64,000 nt of DNA from UBA7672 sp040398465. Lineage in GTDB: Bacteria; Pseudomonadota; Alphaproteobacteria; Caulobacterales; Hyphomonadaceae. Below are positions 60,270 to 64,000 of this stretch, piece after piece. Both the position numbers and the translations under genes were made by a program. The DNA is taken from contig JBBAUA010000004.1 of the NCBI GenBank assembly GCA_040398465.1, positions 1-64,000 on the forward strand, given 5' to 3'. The notes under the pieces were generated by a model. That model was not told the DNA's origin. It made no database searches and saw only the letters and a program-made list of their open reading frames with translations. How positions within the stretch are numbered: the stretch's first letter is position 1; each line of letters starts with the position of its first letter.

Positions 60270-63200
60270 ATGAACCTCCCGATTTCCAGCTGGGCCATCC
60301 GAAACCCGATACCGGTTGTGGTGGCCTTCACCCTCCTGATGGTCGCCGGCCTCTATTCCTACTCGCGCCTGCCGATCAAGCAGTACCCGAACATCGCCTT
60401 CCCGATGGTCGTCGCGACCATCGTGCAGGAGGGCGCCGCGCCCACCGAGCTCGAGAACCAGGTCACAAGGATCGTCGAGAACTCGATCGCCGGCCTGCCG
60501 GACATCGAGCTATTGCAGTCCAGCGTCACGCTCGGCGCCTCGACCACCATCATCCAGTTCAAGATCGGCACCGACCTTCAGAAGGCGAAGGACGACGTCG
60601 AACAGCGCGTAAATCAGGTGCGCAACCAGTTGCCGGCCGCCATCCAGCCGCCGCTGATCAACTCGCTCGACTTCACCGGCGGCGCACTGATGACGTTCGC
60701 CGTCTCCCATCCAACGATGACCGCCACGGACCTGTCCTGGTTCATCGATGACCGCATCGCGCGCGACCTGCAGTCAGTGAAGGGCGTCGGTCAGGTCGGC
60801 CGCGTCGGCGGCGTCAATCGCGAGATCAATATCACGCTCGACCCGGTGCGCATGGACGCGATCGGCGTAACGGCGGCCGACGTCAACAACGCGCTGCAAC
60901 GCTCCTACCGCAACTATGGCGGCGGCGTCACACAGGTCGGCGGGTCGGAGACCACCACGCGCGTGATCGGTGAGACCGCAACGGTCGCCGAGCTGGGCAA
61001 CCTCTCGGTCCCGCTGCGCGGCGGCCAAAGCTATGTGCGCCTGTCGGATATCGCAGATGTGGGCGATGGCTCGGCTGAAATCCGCTCCTTCGCGCGGCTC
61101 AACGGCCGCCCGGTCGTCGGCTTCGAGATCGTCAAGGTCGACACCGCCTCTGAGGTTGATGTCGAGAACGGCGCCTACGCCGCCATCGAACGTCTGAAAG
61201 CCGCCAATCCTGGCCTCGAGATCACGAAGATCTTCTCGATCACCGACGACACCAAGGCGAATTTCCACGCCACGCAGGACGTGCTGATCGAAGGCATGAT
61301 CCTCGCCGCGATCGTCGTGTTCCTCTTCCTGCGCGACTGGCGCGCGACCGTTATCGCCGCGCTTGCCATGCCGCTGTCGCTGATCCCGACCTTCTGGATC
61401 ATCTCGATGCTCGGCTTCTCGCTGAACGTCGTGACCCTGCTCGCCCTGACGCTCGTTATCGGCATCCTTGTCGATGACGCCATTGTGGAGGTGGAGAACA
61501 TCCAGAAGCGAACGCTGGCGGGCTATACGCCCTTCCGCGCCGCCATGGAGGGGGCCGACGCCATCGGCCTCGCCGTGCTGGCGACCACGGCGTCGATCGT
61601 CGTGGTGTTCCTGCCGACCTCGTTCATGGGCGGCATGCCGGGCCAGTTCTTCATCGAGTTCGGCATTACGGTCGCCGTGGCGGTTGTATTCTCGCTGCTC
61701 GTGGCCCGCTTCGTGTCGCCCCTGATGGCGGCCTACTTCCTGAAGCCGAGCAAGGCGCACCTCGACGCCCGGAAGCTTCCCGGCTTCTACGAGAATACGC
61801 TCAAATGGGCGCTCAAGCACCGCCTGATCGCATCCTTCTTCGGTTTCCTAACCTTCGTCGGCGCGATTGTGTCCGCGATGGTGCTGCCCGCCGGCTTCAT
61901 CCCGACGGAGGACCCCGGCTACATCATGTTCAACATCTCGGCCCCGCCGGGATCGACGCGCGAGCAGATGGAGCGTTCGGCGACGGAGCTAAGCGAGTTG
62001 CTGGAAAAGCAGCCCGATACCAAGGACGTCTTCATCACCATCGGCTCCGGCGGCGCCGGCGGCCAGGCAGCTGCAGCCAATGGCGGCGGCGGCGGAGCCG
62101 GCATGAGCTCCGGCTCGGCCATCCTCGTGATGGACGATCACCACAAGATGCACACCGAGGAGCTCAAGCAGCTCATCCGTCCCCAGCTCGCAGGCATCGC
62201 AGACATCCGCGTCACGGCGCTGATGAGCGGCGGCGGGCCGACCGGCTCGGACGTCAACATCCTGCTCACAAGCGAAGATGGCGCCGCGCTGGAGAAGGCG
62301 CAGCTGGCCTTGCTCAACGAGATGAAGGATCTCGATGACATTATCCGCAACCCGCGCCTGTCGCCCGATCCGCCGGGGCCTGAGCTGATCATCCGTCCGC
62401 GCACGGCCGAGGCTGCCCGCCTCAACGTGTCGACGGACGCGATCGCCCAGGTGGCGCGTATTGCAACCTCCGGCGACATCGAGGCCAACACGCCGAAATT
62501 CTCCGAGGGAGAACGCCGCCTCGCTATCCGCGTCCGCCTGCCGGACGGGGTGCGCCGCGACCTCGCGCAGCTCGGCCAGCTGCGCGTGCCGACCCTCAGC
62601 GGCGGTTCGACCACGCTGGATGCCGTGGCTGACATCTCCTACGAGGCCGGCCCAGGCGTCATCCAGCGCATGGACCGCCAGCGCATGGCGGCCGTGCAGG
62701 CCGACTTTGCGCCGGGCGTCACGTCGGGCGACGCAACCAATGCCGTCGACGGCACCAAGACGATGAAGGAAATCTTCGCCGGCGAAGGCCTGGTCAAGCG
62801 CGCACGCGTCGGCCAGGAACAGGCGATGAACGAGATGTTCAGCGGCATCATCGTCGCGCTGCTGGCCGGTATCGCGCTGATCTACTCGGTGATGGTGCTG
62901 CTCTTCAAATCGGTGTTCAAGCCGATGGTCATCCTGTCCTCGCTGCCACTGTCGTTCTCCGGGGCTTTCGTCGCGTTGCTGATCTTCGGCAAGGCGATCG
63001 ACATGCCGGTGATGATTGGCCTGGTGCTGCTGCTCGGCATCGCCGCCAAGAACGCCATCCTGCTGGTCGAGTTCGCCATCGAGTCGGAGCAGCGCGGCAA
63101 CAATGTGTATGACGCACTGTTCGACGCCTGCCGCGAGCGGGCGCGACCGATCGTGATGACCACTGTCGCCATGTCGGCGGGCATGCTGCCGACGGCGCTT

Positions 63201-63452
63201 GGGCTCGGCGAGGGCGCGGGTTTCCGCACCTCGATGGCCATAGCCGTCATCGGCGGCCTGATCTCCTCGACGGTCCTGTCGCTGATCCTCGTGCCGGTCG
63301 TCTACACCTTCGTCGACTCGATCGAACGCTGGTTCGGTTCCTGGGCGGGCAACCTCACGACCAAGCCGACCGAGGACGATCGCAAGCTGATGAAGAAGCA
63401 CAATGAGGGTGGAGCGTCGCTGCCGGCCCCGCCTATTACGCCGGCTGAATAG
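60270..63452 (+). CDS. RND efflux permease
   Basis: A 1060-residue HAE1/AcrB-class pump: the start MNLPISSWAIRNPIPVVVAFTLLMVAG, twelve membrane helices in two repeats, and the proton-relay LVDDAIVEVENIQ with the Asp-Asp pair in helix 4. A Gly/Ala insertion (GGAGGQAAAANGGGGGAG) lies in the second periplasmic loop. It exports drugs or lipids using the proton gradient, under likely TetR control. No outer membrane factor follows. Confidence 0.95.
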   Translation: MNLPISSWAIRNPIPVVVAFTLLMVAGLYSYSRLPIKQYPNIAFPMVVATIVQEGAAPTELENQVTRIVENSIAGLPDIELLQSSVTLGASTTIIQFKIGTDLQKAKDDVEQRVNQVRNQLPAAIQPPLINSLDFTGGALMTFAVSHPTMTATDLSWFIDDRIARDLQSVKGVGQVGRVGGVNREINITLDPVRMDAIGVTAADVNNALQRSYRNYGGGVTQVGGSETTTRVIGETATVAELGNLSVPLRGGQSYVRLSDIADVGDGSAEIRSFARLNGRPVVGFEIVKVDTASEVDVENGAYAAIERLKAANPGLEITKIFSITDDTKANFHATQDVLIEGMILAAIVVFLFLRDWRATVIAALAMPLSLIPTFWIISMLGFSLNVVTLLALTLVIGILVDDAIVEVENIQKRTLAGYTPFRAAMEGADAIGLAVLATTASIVVVFLPTSFMGGMPGQFFIEFGITVAVAVVFSLLVARFVSPLMAAYFLKPSKAHLDARKLPGFYENTLKWALKHRLIASFFGFLTFVGAIVSAMVLPAGFIPTEDPGYIMFNISAPPGSTREQMERSATELSELLEKQPDTKDVFITIGSGGAGGQAAAANGGGGGAGMSSGSAILVMDDHHKMHTEELKQLIRPQLAGIADIRVTALMSGGGPTGSDVNILLTSEDGAALEKAQLALLNEMKDLDDIIRNPRLSPDPPGPELIIRPRTAEAARLNVSTDAIAQVARIATSGDIEANTPKFSEGERRLAIRVRLPDGVRRDLAQLGQLRVPTLSGGSTTLDAVADISYEAGPGVIQRMDRQRMAAVQADFAPGVTSGDATNAVDGTKTMKEIFAGEGLVKRARVGQEQAMNEMFSGIIVALLAGIALIYSVMVLLFKSVFKPMVILSSLPLSFSGAFVALLIFGKAIDMPVMIGLVLLLGIAAKNAILLVEFAIESEQRGNNVYDALFDACRERARPIVMTTVAMSAGMLPTALGLGEGAGFRTSMAIAVIGGLISSTVLSLILVPVVYTFVDSIERWFGSWAGNLTTKPTEDDRKLMKKHNEGGASLPAPPITPAE

Positions 63453-63474
63453 GATCGCATTTGCGGGGGCGGAC

Positions 63475-63858
63475 CTAGTCTGCCTCCGCCTGCGTCTCTC
63501 CCGCGCGCGATCCCCAGATCACGCCCATGAAGAGTCCCTTCATACGCGGCAGCAGGATGAAGCTAAGCCCCACCACAAGCGACGCGATGAGGATGAACGC
63601 CATCAGGCTCGCATTGGCGTCCTGCGTCGCGAACAGGAAGAAGGCCGGCGAGACGAGGTGGCCGACCAGCAGGATCGTCGCCCAGGCCGGCGCATCGTCG
63701 GCGCGTACTTCGCCCGTAGGTTCTCCGCAAGCTGTGCAGGTCTCGGCCGGGGTCAGATAGCCGCGCAGCAGCTTGCCCTCGCCGCATGCAGGGCAGCGCA
63801 GCCTCAGGCCGCGGCGAATGGCCAGCCAGGTGTCACGGCGAGGGAGGGGTTTATCCAT
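63475..63858 (-). CDS. DUF983 family protein
   Basis: A 127-residue protein: a zinc-ribbon with C22, C25, C41 and C44 (RCPACGEGKLLRGYL, then CTACGEP), and two membrane helices (WATILLVGHLVSPAFFLFAT and LMAFILIASLVVGLSFILL). The DUF983 family is common in alphaproteobacteria; its function is unknown, though some members sit near cytochrome oxidase or RNase R genes. Confidence 0.9.
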   Translation of the reverse strand: MDKPLPRRDTWLAIRRGLRLRCPACGEGKLLRGYLTPAETCTACGEPTGEVRADDAPAWATILLVGHLVSPAFFLFATQDANASLMAFILIASLVVGLSFILLPRMKGLFMGVIWGSRAGETQAEAD

Positions 63859-63916
63859 TCAACCACTTGGCGCTGAGGCGGCCGATCCGTCCATCCGCTG
63901 CGAGGTCGCAGCGGAC

Positions 63917-64000
63917 CTAGGTCTTGACGAACTGAAGCCCTGCAGCGCCGCGTGTCTGCCAGATAACATAGGCCCATGTCTTCAGGCGCAAGGTCGGCTC
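63917..64000 (-). CDS. 3' end of a gene running off the window
   Basis: The last 28 codons on the minus strand read open into the stop at 63917-63919: RLKTWAYVIWQTRGAAGLQF then VKT. Too short to identify. It is co-directional with DUF983 and ends about 58 bases before that start. Confidence 0.4.
   Translation of the reverse strand, partial: EPTLRLKTWAYVIWQTRGAAGLQFVKT

Noticed and set aside
1..64000. CRISPR arrays, tRNA, rRNA, insertion sequences, prophage
   Set aside because: I looked for regular spaced repeats, cloverleaf ends, transposase motifs and phage structural genes and found none; short tRNA genes inside GC-rich spacers could still be missed by eye.

Overview
The window reads as ordinary chromosome of a GC-rich alphaproteobacterium, most like the Caulobacterales / Hyphomonadales / Maricaulales group. 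The pointers are the split ATP synthase block atpI-B-E-F'-F with two b-type subunits, the mutY / dciA / DsbA-like / smc neighbourhood, ffs-dnaX-ybaB, a SigF-type ECF sigma factor with its NrsF anti-sigma factor, and many lipoproteins and TonB-free efflux systems. It comes from a draft assembly: three runs of exactly 100 N (15963-16062, 30124-30223, 41579-41678) are scaffold gaps. I saw no IS element, prophage, CRISPR array, tRNA or rRNA.

Layout. 1-16.9 kb is mostly on the minus strand: a 5'-truncated Dps remnant, a DUF6265-like secreted protein, an M23 peptidase, trxB, an ELM1-like protein, greA, carB, ogt, a secreted protein of unknown role, an MBL hydrolase, a GT2 glycosyltransferase, carA, a nitroreductase and a DsbA-like lipoprotein. 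A Nudix hydrolase and cysE follow on plus, then four tandem very small lipoproteins. 16.9-30 kb carries DUF3126, an epoxide-hydrolase-like protein, RidA, the F0 ATP synthase genes, smc, two DsbA-like lipoproteins, dciA, mutY, an anchored cytochrome c and pheA. 30-38.5 kb has an outer membrane beta-barrel protein, a GNAT protein, a translationally coupled TIR-nudC pair, the SRP RNA gene with its own promoter, dnaX, ybaB, two small membrane proteins and an S9 peptidase.

38.6-42.7 kb is a run of six co-directional genes (DUF1223, Met/Asp/Pro-repeat lipoprotein, cytochrome b, Tat-exported molybdopterin oxidoreductase, sigF-like, nrsF-like). A GTAACC-N16-CGAA promoter-like motif precedes the first gene, so this looks like a self-contained envelope redox/metal-stress regulon. 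42.8-49.1 kb encodes a MacAB-NodT tripartite exporter followed by a divergent orphan ABC protein that has lost every catalytic residue. 49.2-64 kb holds a sodium:solute symporter, a DUF885 lipoprotein, an acyl-CoA dehydrogenase, DUF6152, fumC, a RusA-like nuclease, a second copy of the secreted unknown family, a TetR-controlled RND efflux pair and DUF983.

The most notable items are the TIR-NudC coupling (two NAD-directed activities on one message), the SigF-like operon with its repeat lipoprotein, the micro-lipoprotein array (whose N gap can be resolved from the flanking sequence), and the catalytically dead ABC protein.
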